Part shown: one piece after another, positions 48,001 to 57,361 of the stretch | How the letters are laid out: each line of letters opens with the position of its first letter | Numbering within the stretch: the first letter of the stretch is position 1 | NCBI GenBank assembly: GCA_008508345.1 | Contig: QNGE01001691.1 | Location: 18,951 to 82,950 of the forward strand | Reading direction: 5' to 3' | Length of the DNA stretch: 64,000 nt | From: Paragonimus westermani | Taxonomy: Eukaryota > Platyhelminthes > Trematoda > Plagiorchiida > Troglotrematidae | The notes under the pieces: model-generated | What the model was told of the DNA's origin: nothing | Database searches by the model: none | Seen by the model: only the letters and a program-made list of their open reading frames with translations | Position numbers and translations under genes: made by a program

Positions 48001-51000
48001 GCGTTATTGACGGCGCGTGACCTATTGCACGTGTGACTAATGAACATCGTCCTTCTAGTTTTTGTTAACCAAGTTTGACAATATCGTTAATTCTGACAAC
48101 AAATGGGCGACCGTTCATTTAGATCCAGCCGAGCAAGCACCGCTCTACCTTGTCCGTGTGATTTCGCTTCGTTGTCGCCAGAGACTCTGAAAAATATCCG
48201 CTAATACTTAGCATTATCCTAAGGAAAACTCAAATGAAGGCAGTATTAAGGTTGTGTAGACGTGCTTTCAGCGACACAGCGTATGTAGTTCCAGACTCGA
48301 GAGAGTGAATGCCAAAACAGCTTGTTAATATATTTGTTGTACGGTGCTGACATTAAATGCGACAATGTTTATCAGTTGTCTCGGATCGAAGAGAGGAACA
48401 ATTAGGAGGAGAGGAGAAGGACGATGAAACTGTGTTGTCTGGTCTCTCAAGACAGCCGTGACCTCGTATGCTTTCCGGTCGTTTGGGCCGCTGAAGTGTA
48501 TTAACGTGACAGATCCCACAAAAGCTCAAAAGTCCGCCGTACTAGGCATCGGAAGATTAGGCTTACTTATGGTATCTATCCTGAAGCCTCTGACTAGAGG
48601 GTCTGACTCACTTGGCAGTGAGAAGTCGTTGAGCAGTAAGGCATGCGGTTGTTCAAGCTGGCGGTTATGTAACGTCTCTTGACCGTGGTACATTCGCGGG
48701 CTGTGATCTATGTAAACGCTTCTAAGCCAAATAACCACAGAATGATCCTTATTTAGTTCGGAAGTGAAAACCGTAGGCAAGTTGAACCGCCGTTCAAGGT
48801 TCTGTCCAAGGCTGTAGCCTCTGAACTTATTGTGGACAAATACGACGTCCACCTTTTTTTATGTTTGCTGATTATTCGCAACCTTCTGGGAGCTATAAGT
48901 TATTCGTTTATTCAGTGAGTACGCCAGGTGATGTGGGTTATCTTTGCCTCAATAACTGGGAGCCCGTTGACTCACGTGGTGTCTTGCTGGGGTTTTCGAA
49001 GGAGCTGACGGTGCCTAAAGGTTCTGGATGTTTGTAAAGCTAAGACAACTACTAAAGTGGGACGGTAAAAATCACGTCCAAATTTTCTTACCGACTCTTA
49101 TGTTTGCTCGCAAATTTGTTGCTTATTAGCAAACCAAATTCACATTGGTATTAAGTATTTATCCAAACAAGGGCCATTCATTCGTGTGAACGACATTTCT
49201 TACGTATCACTATCAACCACTGACGTGTTGATGTCGATATTGATGCAAGTTGGTTATTGGTTGGGTTTTGGAATTGCGAGCGAAACTCATCAATTATAAT
49301 CTATTGCGTAGTACATTACTTTTCAGCGAAAATAACTGAGGACCGTTACAAGTACCTCAAGATTTCACAGTGGTACCGAGGTTGACTACCGGTCATATGG
49401 TTACGGGTTCGAACTCTTGTTAAGTATGCCGATTCTCTCTAGGCTCATACAACCGGACGTCACGGGACTTCCATGTAATCACCATGATCACCAACATTGT
49501 GGTTGGTATTGATGTTTAATAGTCACGTGTGGCTTAGTGATGTGAAGACTAAAGATCTGATTTGCCATTTCAGTGGATGCTCATATTTTTTTCCTAAAGG
49601 AGGTCAACTGTGTCGACAGTTGCATTCTCCGGTTCTTGTGAGGCTTTTGCAATTACACAAGCTGTGTGCGACTTATATGTTGAATATCGGAGCAAGTCAA
49701 ATTGGTCACTAAAAAACCGGTCTGTTTGAGGATAGTCAGAATGTTGGTCAGCGCATAACACTGTCATGGGTGCTTGCCATGAGACAAATTTGCGCAAAAT
49801 TAAAGACCGAACAAAAGAACTCGCTTGGTATCACTACCGGACGCTCGCTTCTTATATGTGCGTTGCTTGCCATTTGGTACCACCTGACGCGAACGATCAC
49901 GCGCATACATTGCACTACGGGGACTACTTCTCTCATTCGTAATTTGGCTACAAATAATTTGGTAACTGTCCGCGAGCTGTTATGTAATTTCCAGTGAAAT
50001 AATTGCCTACTGTATGTTGCCGTTTACGTAATTCACTTTTTCACTGTTCGTTTGTTGCCCGGATGGTTTTTACACACGTATTTTCGCTGAAGAGTACGTT
50101 GTACAAGTTATTCCTCATCGTTACTGGTGTATGACTAATGTTCGGCTGGTAGTATGTTAATATCTGTACTGTCATATTAGCAACCCATCAAATGGTTAAC
50201 CTATACGTGACCACTATTGCTCAATTATTTAAACTTTCCTGACAGCGTTCGGTGTTTTGTGCAACAAAACTGGTTGCCGGTAAAACAGCTTGCCGATTGC
50301 TCACAAGTTCTGAAAATGTGGTTTTCTCTTGTCCCTCCCCTTAATCTGTTTTTTTTTATATAGCTGGCATTGCGCTTTCACCCAGATAAAAATCCGGATA
50401 ATCCATCTGCTGCGGAGATTGTGAGTTTTGTTTAGTAGAAAAAGACACTAATCGCGATTGTCCAGTTCAAGGAGATCAATCGGGCTTATCGAACTCTTAC
50501 AGACCCAATCAAACGAAATATCTATGATAAATACGGAAGTTTGGGTTTGTCAGTCGCAGAACAGTTCGGCGAAGAGAATGTAAATACATATTTTGTGCTT
50601 TCAAACCGATGGTGCAAGGTAGGTGACATTCATTATTGGACATTCAGCGCTCGAATTTTTAGCTACTGTTTCTCTTCATTTTCCTTATTACCGGGTGCTT
50701 CTTCTGCTTCTGTTGCTTCTGCTGTTTCAATTTCTGTTGTGGAAAGTGTAAACCAAAAGCACCAGATGAAGAGGACTTGGAAGCGGCCATGAATCTTCAC
50801 GTAAGTTTGTCCGTCTGTCTTTATGGGGACTGTTCAGACACTTGCTCAACAAATTTTCCGTTTAATAGGTGGACTGAATAAGTTCTAGATTGCAATGACT
50901 TATAAACCTGGTTTTTAGGACTAGTAGTAAACAGTAACTTATCAGCACCCCTATCCAGTTATACATGCTTCACCAATCTAAAAACCGTGAAGAAACTAAA

Positions 51001-54000
51001 GTGTTACATGTTGAATGTAACCGGTCACAGTGGAGCTGTACCTAATTCCAATTCTTGATAGTGATTGTTTTCGAGTTACACAGTTATGCCAGGGTGTAGA
51101 AATCAAGATATGACTGAAGTTCGGTGATGCGGTGTTTAGCTACTGCAGCCTCAGTAGATGATATCATGTTCTCTTGGGTTCTTGTCATGAGTTATCTGTA
51201 TCTACTCAATGGTTCAATCAGGCACACACCCCAGCCACATTTACTTCCGAGAGATTGTTCCCATTTTTCGGCCGCATACCCAACCGAAACTTTGGAGCGC
51301 CTTGTCTGTTGCAGTATATCACAGACGGGGCAGTATGCGAATTTTATTAGTTCCTTACCCTTTAAACCGAAATAAACTCGTTCGTTGCGTTACCGATAGA
51401 ACGATGAAAATGAGCTTTGCAGATACGTTAGCTCAACAACTAAAATCAGTAGCTGCTGTGCCGATATGAGGTGACTATTGTGTTTGTCTTAGAATCAACA
51501 AACTGCTTATAATCATATCACAAGATCCCGTTTCCATATTGTTCAAGAATTCTGGTACGGTAGTAACAGTCAACTGTTGACTTTATCAAACTCTCGGGCG
51601 CACGTTCGCGGCGGCGGAATGACACAGCTAGTTCACCCCCCCCCAGTACCCTTGCATCGTTGCGTTTGGCAGACAGACTCCCTATTCTTTACTCAGCCAT
51701 ACTTGTGTACTCACTTTCTTGCTGCTGCACAACAGAATGTCTAGGCCGAGGAACGAAGCTTTTGTTTGCTCTGGTCTAGGAATGTTATCCACTGTGGCTC
51801 GGGAGTAGTTCAACTAAATCAGTCAGGAGCCTTTTCGTTGCACGTCTGGTCGCTACTGATTGTCGGATTGAGCCCACACAGACTTTAACTGTAGTCTACA
51901 GAGTAGTGGTCAGACAACGTACAGACATTTCTGACTTGTTTGTTATTCAACTGCACGATATAATTCTTTGTTCGCACAAGAAGTTTGTGTTGGTATCGCG
52001 GTTGGTGTGGCAAAAGGTTATACGATCAACCTCTATCCGTACTCAAATTTCCGCCCAAGTGCTACCTGATGCATTCGTCTGTGGAACTCTAAACCACCGA
52101 TCATCACTACCGATGACTAGCCATTTGATGACCAGTTAGTAGTAGGTCACATTGATCGATTATGCTCTCCTTACACTCCTCAAGACCTTTGCACAGTGTT
52201 TGCAGCCAAACCTTCATCACTGCATTGATTTTAATTATTTCTAAATTGTCGTCTGTGACTGTTTCTCCCATGACTCATTGAGTGGTTTCGCGGGTATGAT
52301 CCTGTTTTGGTTTGTGTTTGTGACCTTGAGATGATCAGATTTGCAGTGTTCCTTCCTAGTTCTAACTGTCCATTGTGTGATAGCTGCAAATATTGTGTTT
52401 AGCACCACATGAATACCAATGATTTTGGGTGGTTCGCGAAAAATCTATATTCTTACGTCAGGAGGATGTTTCCTAGCCCGTTCTCTCCCAGCTGGCTACG
52501 AATGATTGCTGCACAACAGTCCGCTATGCTCCATCTTCAGAAACGATAATGGCGCTTTTTAGTGGAAAGGTATGGTCTCCTTTGTGAAATACATGGTATG
52601 CCGTCCATGTGTGCGTCCTTTTCTGTAATATTGTTGTAAAATCTGGTCTATTCAAGCTGGAGGTGTCCTTCGGGAATCCATGTTCCCCAGTCGTTATTCG
52701 CACACCACTAGTAGCTTGTGATGGATTTACCTTTTGAATAGTGAGGCCGTAAAACGGTTGATTTTCACGAATGACAGCTGTAAAAACTTCGTACCTGAAG
52801 CGATCTTCGGACGGCCCAGAACTGTTGTGATTCATGGAACATAATTCGAGAAACGGGACTCAGTTCGTCGGTCTGGCATTGTCTAGTTAAGGTGTATGAA
52901 GCGAATATCGTTGGGGTTTGTTTCGGTCGAGCCAGCGCGCCTCTCAACTTGGACTACTGAAATCCCAACATCTCTCGTAACTACTCTTAACTATGGTACA
53001 ACACTTATGTGTTGGCGCTAATTACCGTCCTAATTCCACTGCTACATTAGTCCATTCCAAACAAGAGACTTCTTCAGACGGCCTTTGTGGAGAGAGGCTG
53101 TTACTGGAGGGTTTACAGCTGAGCTCCAGTTCAGTAAGTAATGCGCGTGAAATAATTTCGTGCCCTCTTGAAAATGAAGAACCATTTCGTTCAAAAAACG
53201 ACTACAATTTAGGATGTTTTATGTTAGTGTAAACGGTTGGTAACTGGGAAACATTTCTATCTGGTCTACGAAAGCCAGTTATACTCCCTTCTGTGTTCAG
53301 TTTCATCTTAACCTTTGCTTGGCGCCAATTTTTTTTCGTTAGTGTTGGATTATCTTTCCCGGTGTAGCTTCAGGAACGTTTTGTTTTCGCTCATTGTCTT
53401 TCCTTTAAGTATACATCGTATCGACTAAACTCTATCCTGAACCGTGACAGGCTTCATGTGCTGTTTAATAGGCGAGAAATCAGTCACCTTAATGCTGCGA
53501 CTTACACATGGGGCGAATGTGGTTTGGCTCGCTTCAAAATTTAACACGAATTGCACCATTTTGGTGAAACCTCCAAGTGGTACGTGGGCGACGTTCCATA
53601 AAGCGCTAGCGCGTTGTGTACGCGCACCCCATGACTATAGTCCTCTTCCCCTTCCCTAGTCACCCCGTGCTTTATGCTCTTGTTCGGATAGTCCCAGTAC
53701 ACTTCGAGACATAGCAGACGTATTCAGTCTGTTTGTCACTTTCGCTTATCGTTCTACCACTATTGACACACAGACAGCACTCACTATTGTTCAGCGAGCA
53801 GCAGTGTACCGGAGCCGCATTGTCCAGGATACGCTCGGGACGAAAAAACGTAAATATTGTCTAGGAAACCACTGCATGGGCTGCTGATCGCTGTGCACAC
53901 AAGGGTGATTCTGAAACATGGTTCTCGGCTTTATAGCATTTTTTCGCAGAAGGTGTAGTTTCTTCAAGTAGTCCTTGAAGCCGGCTGTCCTGTCTGTTGC

Positions 54001-54330
54001 CTTAGTAAAAAGTTTAAACTAAAAGAGTGCGACCCCTGTTGAGATGACACTGTAAAGGCTAACTGCTTATTTTTCTCCATTGTTCCTTCCGTGCGCAACT
54101 CTGCCCATACTTTTCATTATCCTAACTAAGTAAACCTGTGTATGCACGTGAGTTTTTCTGGGTTTCAGGAGGATGTGGATCAGGATGATATCACTCCGAT
54201 GCAGCAAGCTGCGCCCCCGTTCGATCCGACACCGTTTGATCAGTCTTCCGGACTCTACGGTTCTTCTGTTCCTTTCCCCACAGGAGTGACAGTTCCGCAA
54301 CAACAACCTGTTACTGGGCGATCCTACTGA
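33041..54330 (+). CDS. DNAJC5: Cysteine string protein (DnaJ subfamily C member 5), spliced gene
   Basis: Six coding exons join in frame: 33041-33072, 33111-33192, 50364-50420, 50466-50618, 50663-50800 and 54169-54330, giving 207 codons and a TGA stop. The product has an N-terminal [13 protein letters not shown] block (residues 11-23, like the STSGESLYHVLGL of known CSPs), a J domain (about 16-82) with HPD at 44-46, the CSP linker block [17 protein letters not shown], a hydrophobic run at 109-118, a cysteine string at 120-137 ending [10 protein letters not shown], and a Pro/Gln/Asp-rich tail. CSPs are palmitoylated through the string onto synaptic or secretory vesicles, where they stimulate Hsc70 and chaperone SNARE proteins. 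Every junction used is GT-AG. The ATG at 33041 was chosen because it gives the expected short N-terminus. The length is close to the usual roughly 200 residues. Exons 1 and 2 also occur at 26541-26692 in the duplicated segment. Identification is very secure; promoter and polyadenylation site were not located. Confidence 0.95.
33073..33110 (+). other. CSP intron 1, 38 bp micro-intron
   Basis: It starts GTGAGTTG and ends ACTGATAG. Removing it joins TC to A as a serine codon and restores the conserved STHGESLY block, so it must be spliced: read straight through, the frame hits TGA immediately. The length is near the lower limit for spliceosomal introns. Confidence 0.85.
33111..33192 (+). CDS. 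DNAJC5: CSP coding exon 2 (first half of J domain)
   Basis: It encodes 27 full codons after the split serine, from [12 protein letters not shown] to KKAYKK, which are helix I and most of helix II of the J domain. It ends in phase 0 before GTATGTTTTT. The following intron is about 17.2 kb (33193-50363). Confidence 0.93.
34954..35316 (-). pseudogene. LINE RT remnant with FADD motif
   Basis: The frame starts at [20 protein letters not shown], the polymerase motif C and what follows it. RT motif-like sequence continues upstream in other frames to about 36.1 kb, so the gene is frameshifted. It is part of the minus-strand CR1-like element. Confidence 0.7.
36907..37110 (+). mobile_element. RTE-type LINE 3' end fragment
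   Basis: This segment parallels 42966-43170: TGTTTGTTTGCAAG, CTTGATGTTGAATGTTTGAA, TATAGGGTTTGCTT and GTATTGCTGTC are shared in order. Both end in GAT-rich repeats (ATGATGATGATAACGATGG here). Only the 3' UTR is present, so it is a strongly 5'-truncated insertion. It sits in opposite orientation between RT and endonuclease sequence of the older CR1-like element. Confidence 0.8.
37186..37371 (-). pseudogene. LINE endonuclease domain remnant
   Basis: [11 protein letters not shown] matches the conserved N-terminal block of AP-type LINE endonucleases (the Glu of ITE binds metal). [17 protein letters not shown] follows at the spacing of the next conserved segment (gly-tyr, then arg-asp-arg, in intact elements). 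The glycine-rich block that should follow is lost. Confidence 0.5.
38336..38821 (-). pseudogene. LINE ORF1 remnant with PHD-like cysteine/histidine cluster
   Basis: It contains [18 protein letters not shown], spacing resembling half of a PHD finger (Cys-x2-Cys-x-x-Trp-Phe-His-x2-Cys), followed later by [10 protein letters not shown]. Such fingers are found in ORF1 proteins of some CR1-type LINEs. Only part of the frame is convincing: the first roughly 45 codons look like flanking sequence. It is unlikely to be expressed. Confidence 0.5.
42125..43170 (+). mobile_element. RTE-type LINE, 3' third (RT C-terminus, 3' UTR, GAT tail)
   Basis: It starts near KCKVLPRDC, the segment after the RT palm in RTE/endonuclease-RT proteins, and runs through the C-terminus to a 3' UTR and (GAT)n tail at about 43160-43170. 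The C-terminal coding part after 42757 continues in a shifted frame as [22 protein letters not shown] sequence to about 42895. 5' truncated; lies in CSP intron 2. Confidence 0.85.
42158..42757 (+). pseudogene. RTE endonuclease-reverse transcriptase C-terminus, frameshifted
   Basis: About 199 open codons. Hallmarks: [82 protein letters not shown] and [20 protein letters not shown]. These are the post-RT segments common to RTE-type elements in flatworms. The YADD catalytic region is not included, and a frameshift near 42,750 breaks the last roughly 45 codons. It is long for a dead fragment, so the insertion is not very old. Confidence 0.88.
43490..43890 (+). mobile_element. Degraded RTE RT C-terminal fragment
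   Basis: In mixed frames I read [13 protein letters not shown] (compare [13 protein letters not shown] in the neighbour), [13 protein letters not shown], and [11 protein letters not shown] (compare RWLGHVLRM), in the right order and spacing. Many stops are present. It is on the same strand as the neighbouring RTE copy but more diverged, so it is a separate insertion and not a tandem piece of it. Confidence 0.6.
45480..46320 (-). mobile_element. Degraded RTE element (RT C-terminus and 3' UTR), minus strand
   Basis: The minus strand gives [20 protein letters not shown] and [12 protein letters not shown] (46316-46140), then [17 protein letters not shown] and FTQGPETQS in another frame (46170-46000), then [11 protein letters not shown] and a W-x-G-rich C-terminus near 45.75-45.6 kb, and a pyrimidine-rich 3' UTR. 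The order matches the plus-strand RTE at 42.1 kb. Several frameshifts; non-functional. Confidence 0.65.
49350..49425 (+). repeat. tRNA-like sequence, possible SINE or tRNA relic
   Basis: GTGGTACCGAGGTTGACTACC is followed by GGGTTCGAACTC, a good B-box match, at tRNA-like spacing. The acceptor and anticodon stems do not close by eye. It lies within CSP intron 2. Confidence 0.35.
50364..50420 (+). CDS. DNAJC5: CSP coding exon 3 (HPD motif)
   Basis: Nineteen codons read [19 protein letters not shown]. They contain the HPD tripeptide that J proteins need to stimulate Hsp70 ATPase. The exon is phase 0 at both ends, with acceptor TATATAG and donor GTGAGT. It is too short to stand out as an ORF by itself; it was found by continuing the J domain from exon 2. 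Confidence 0.95.
50421..50465 (+). other. CSP intron 3, 45 bp
   Basis: It runs from GTGAGTTTTG to TTGTCCAG between phase-0 exons. It contains in-frame stops, so it has to be removed to join the HPD exon to the [11 protein letters not shown] block. Confidence 0.9.
50466..50618 (+). CDS. DNAJC5: CSP coding exon 4 (end of J domain and linker)
   Basis: Fifty-one codons. The first part, [20 protein letters not shown], completes the J domain. The second part contains [20 protein letters not shown] and [11 protein letters not shown], the linker that is nearly invariant across animal CSPs. It ends in phase 0 at AAG before GTAGGT. Confidence 0.96.
50619..50662 (+). other. CSP intron 4, 44 bp
   Basis: The donor is GTAGGT and the acceptor is AATTTTTAG at 50662. 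An AG at 50647 was considered as acceptor but leads straight to an in-frame TAG. Only the AG at 50662 opens the cysteine-string frame. Confidence 0.85.
50663..50800 (+). CDS. DNAJC5: CSP coding exon 5 (hydrophobic lead and cysteine string)
   Basis: Forty-six codons. It begins with the hydrophobic run [10 protein letters not shown], then the palmitoylation string [20 protein letters not shown] with nine cysteines, then the conserved KPKAP and an acidic stretch ending MNLH. Palmitoylated cysteines anchor CSP to vesicle membranes. Vertebrate CSP strings are richer in cysteine (about 14 in human); here phenylalanines occupy several positions. The donor at 50801 is GTAAGT. A longer frame overlaps in another phase but has no similarity to anything. 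Confidence 0.93.
50801..54168 (+). other. DNAJC5: CSP intron 5, about 3.4 kb
   Basis: It runs from GTAAGT at 50801 to GGTTTCAG at 54168. The interior is AT-rich. It has short unsupported ORFs on both strands, a run of ten C at about 51,636-51,645, and no recognised gene or repeat. Confidence 0.75.
54169..54330 (+). CDS. DNAJC5: CSP coding exon 6 (C-terminal tail)
   Basis: Fifty-three codons plus TGA. It starts with acidic [13 protein letters not shown] and continues as a Pro/Phe/Ser-rich tail ending [11 protein letters not shown]-terminal tails of CSPs vary between phyla, so this exon is assigned by splice phase (0), position, and the acidic continuation of exon 5 rather than by strong similarity. 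A GT donor upstream and an unrelated ORF starting at 54142 argue for acceptor use at 54168. Confidence 0.8.
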   Translation, partial: EDVDQDDITPMQQAAPPFDPTPFDQSSGLYGSSVPFPTGVTVPQQQPVTGRSY

Positions 54331-56206
54331 AGAACACTATACTGTACTATTGAGACTGTCACTGCTCTCAATTTTGACCGCATGCAAAGTTATAAGGTTG
54401 CGCATACGGTAGTGCATTTTCTCTTGTGATTCCGCCCCGTCCGCTAACCTGTCTGCCTGTTTGGCAGACATGAGGCAATCGATTGCCACTTTATCTATCA
54501 TCCGCATTCCCCGGATCGTTCTGTTTTACTTCCGGACCGAATGGATTCCACCCTACACTGTGACACATTCCACCGTTGTGCTTTTATAGTCACTTTCATG
54601 TCCTTTCAATTGTTTTCTTTTCTCTTGTCTCCCAGGCTTTCCTGGAGCAGTATTTATCATGGATTTCACAACGTCGATCTCTCGTTTCGGCTGTCATTTA
54701 TGACTTGTTCGTCTTTTTTTCTTATATATATGTCAAATAGAGCAATTTTATCTTGAATCGTATTATTTTTTATTTGTTGATTTGCTAAGTTTATTGGCTC
54801 CTCATACAAATCATGAGTACATTGAAGAATGTGCACATTTTCTATCAGCAGTTGTAGACATGAGTGAGATATTTGTCTATGAGTTATATTGTTTGCAATT
54901 CGAAATGCTATCAAGAACAAGGACCATGAGGTTTTTCACATTTCCCCGTTTTAACTTTTGTCTACACTGGAAAACTTCGAAGAGGTAGCTTCTAAACCGA
55001 TTTGATTAACGGTGAAAAATTTAGTAGCACTATGTGAACGTGCCATCGTAGCACAGGTTCGATTGAACTCTACCTGAGTAGTGTCAATCCTACGTTCAGC
55101 TTGGCAATTGAACCGGAATCAGTTATGACAGCCCGGTTTTTAGGGGTGCAGCAGCGCCTCAGAGCCATCGCACAGCGAATTCATGAAGTGGTTTGATCTA
55201 TAGGTCGCCCCCACTTAGTCAGCATTACTTATGTGTGCGGATGTAGGCGAACACACGTTGACATAGAATGAAGCCATTTTTACACGAGTAAAATAGTTGG
55301 TTTGTTAACCCAGCACAATCGTAATATGGGAGTGGGAGGTGAGAGCAATTATACGAGTAGGGTTTTGTAAGGGACATCCGTCGGAGCTGTGTTTCGAAGA
55401 GACTACAGCGCATTCGGTTTTGTTGCCCCTTAAGAACTCTGTGAATGTCACACACACTATGACGAATATATTTTTTTGGCGATACCTGTTAACGCGAACT
55501 TAAAACTAAGATAATCGAATGGCGATGGTAAAATAAGGTGGAAATCAAATTTTACATATTCGCGGACTTCACAGTAGCCTGACACACGTCATTCCATTGG
55601 TCTGGAAAGTGTTAGAGTGATTTTATGAAGGCTTAGACTTACGCACGTGCATTCGATCGTAGTGGTTGTCTAAAGAACGAAGATCAATCACGCTGTGAAT
55701 GCAGTGGGTGATTCTAACTCTGGCACTCGGTAGCCAGCGCTTGAGCGAACAGGCTGACCTACGATGATAATTAAGTGAACCGATTCTTTTAAGGAATCAG
55801 AGAACCGTGGCTGTAATACATTCCTGCCGGAGCAGGTGGCACTGTCTATGTCGCTCTCACTTCTGATTTGTCTTCGTGTGTCCTCACTATTGTGACAATG
55901 CTCCCCCTAGTAAGAAGCAAGTTACAATGAGAGCAAACTCGTTTTCTCCTGGAATGATGATCATTTCATTCAATGGTCCCCGACCAAAACATGTGCGACA
56001 TAGTGCATAAAGCAGTGTTAATTTATCCGATTTATTGAAGTAATCAATCCCTATGTTCCATCTTGAGGCCGTACTACACTGTAATTCTTGTGTAATGAAG
56101 TACGCTATGGAGTGGCTGTAACTTACAGTTTGTTCTTACGGTGATAAAAATAAAACGAAGATGTGCGAACGTACGTCGAAGCAAGTAAGTCTGTTACTGA
56201 TACACA
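54331..56206. other. CSP 3' flank, probable 3' UTR and intergenic DNA
   Basis: This follows the CSP stop. The first few hundred bases are pyrimidine-rich and likely include the 3' UTR. I did not find a convincing AATAAA close to the stop. No other feature was recognised. Confidence 0.4.
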
Positions 56207-56395
56207 TTGAGAATAACACGTTATGAGCAAGTTGTGATACTCTATGTTTCAACCACTGCGAGCGGCTTTCCTCAGGAGTTGAAACGCAGATTATCACAAC
56301 TTGCTCATAACGTTGTGTTCATCAATAACATTCTGAATACGACGCCCGAACTGTTTGACTTCATTCGTACTAAATTTGCTGCAAATATCTTACAA
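56207..56395 (+). CDS. Unrecognised exon-like ORF with strong donor
   Basis: An open frame contains SGFPQELKRRLSQLAHNVVF and continues to FAANILQ, followed by a consensus donor (CAA then GTAAGT at 56396). The amphipathic leucine pattern looks like real protein, but I do not recognise a family. The left half overlaps a long inverted repeat (56218-56313), and no clear acceptor is seen upstream, so the exon start is unknown. It may be part of a plus-strand gene downstream of CSP. Confidence 0.35.
56218..56313. repeat. 96 bp inverted repeat (hairpin) with 22 bp perfect arms
   Basis: Positions 56218-56239 and 56292-56313 are exact reverse complements (core TTATGAGCAAGTTGTGAT). Inside these, GTTTCAAC and GTTGAAAC form a further 8 bp stem after symmetric 6-base mismatches, leaving a roughly 24 base loop. 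Transcribed RNA would fold into a long hairpin. Confidence 0.85.
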
Positions 56396-57110
56396 GTAAG
56401 TCTGTTTTATGTGTAAAACCTCTTGTAACAGCAGAAAGGACCGTCTGTAAAAACTCACTAGCATGATGGAAACTAAGTGACTTTCGGGGTGGTGTATACT
56501 TTTACAATAAACTTGTGGTGCTCCCTGGTCTTGCGGGTTACCGAACGCAACGTGAGATGTTGACGTACAGCCTATTGCAGCAGCAGTTCTCACTGTTCTC
56601 CAGTGTGAGTGCAGATTGTCTATCCCTATCAAGATTAATCTCACATTAGCTTTCTTGACTTAGAGTCATTTATCTGGAACTACTTATTGTTCGATGCTTC
56701 CTTCATGCTCTTAATAGAATATCACCAAATGTATTGTACCAGAACGACAGTGCTTGTCATTCATTGGCTTCTATCATCATTGCTTGCGGTTATGTAAGTC
56801 AGCTTGTAGCACACCGTACGCGATACTAAGTAAGCAAGGGTTTGTGGAAATTGGAGGTCGTGAACTTCTGTCCGCATGATGTTGGGAAGTATGTGAAATA
56901 TTTTTTAGGACGCTTCCTAAAGGACAGTGGTGTTTAATTCCGATTGCCATCCTCAATAGTAACATTACTTTGTTCACTATTAGCATGTTCAGGGACTCAT
57001 GAAAATAAAATGACATGAATTAACTAGTTAGTTGTATTGAATCGTTCCTAGCGATTTAGGATAATCCACCCAGTAACACATAACCGACAATTCCACTGAC
57101 GCGGATTCAA

Positions 57111-57361
57111 ATGGTTGATTTGACAGAATTATCTTTGGATTCCGAGAAAACGTCGGAGAAGACGATTGAAATGACGGATTGGTACAGTACTGTCCACAGA
57201 ATTACAGTAAAATTGCCATTTCACCTTGAATGTGAATTAACCGGGTACTCAAATTACCCAACAGAAAAAGACGTTCAAATTGGGGCGACAGTAAACGAGT
57301 TCGCAACTATCCACCAACCAACGGGAAGTGAACTCAATCTGCCAATCGAGTATACAAGAAG
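57111..57361 (+). CDS. Unrecognised exon-like ORF
   Basis: The frame opens at ATG with VDLTELSLDSEKTSEKT and ends IEYTRR before GTGAGA at 57362. Composition (acidic, Thr-rich, no low complexity) is compatible with coding sequence. It could be a first exon or an internal exon. No domain was recognised. Confidence 0.3.

Larger units (their letters stand above)
33193..50363 (+). other. DNAJC5: CSP intron 2, about 17.2 kb, repeat-filled
   Basis: The donor is GTATGT at 33193 and the acceptor ends TATATAG at 50363, both phase 0. The intron contains the tail of the second duplicated copy, a 4.1 kb minus-strand CR1-like LINE remnant, an RTE 3' fragment, three RTE RT remnants and a tRNA-like fragment at 49.4 kb. 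From 38,822 to 42,124, 43,891 to 45,479 and 46,321 to 50,363, I saw only short unsupported ORFs and AT-rich unique-looking DNA, apart from that fragment. Confidence 0.85.

Noticed and set aside
49350..49425. Functional tRNA gene
   Set aside because: The B box is good, but the acceptor and anticodon stems do not pair by eye.
50641..50662. Alternative acceptor at 50647 for CSP exon 5
   Set aside because: It gives an in-frame TAG five codons later; the acceptor at 50662 restores the cysteine string.
50699..50740. Microsatellite of TTCTGCTTCTGT units
   Set aside because: The repetition comes from the Cys/Phe codons of the CSP cysteine string and is explained by coding.
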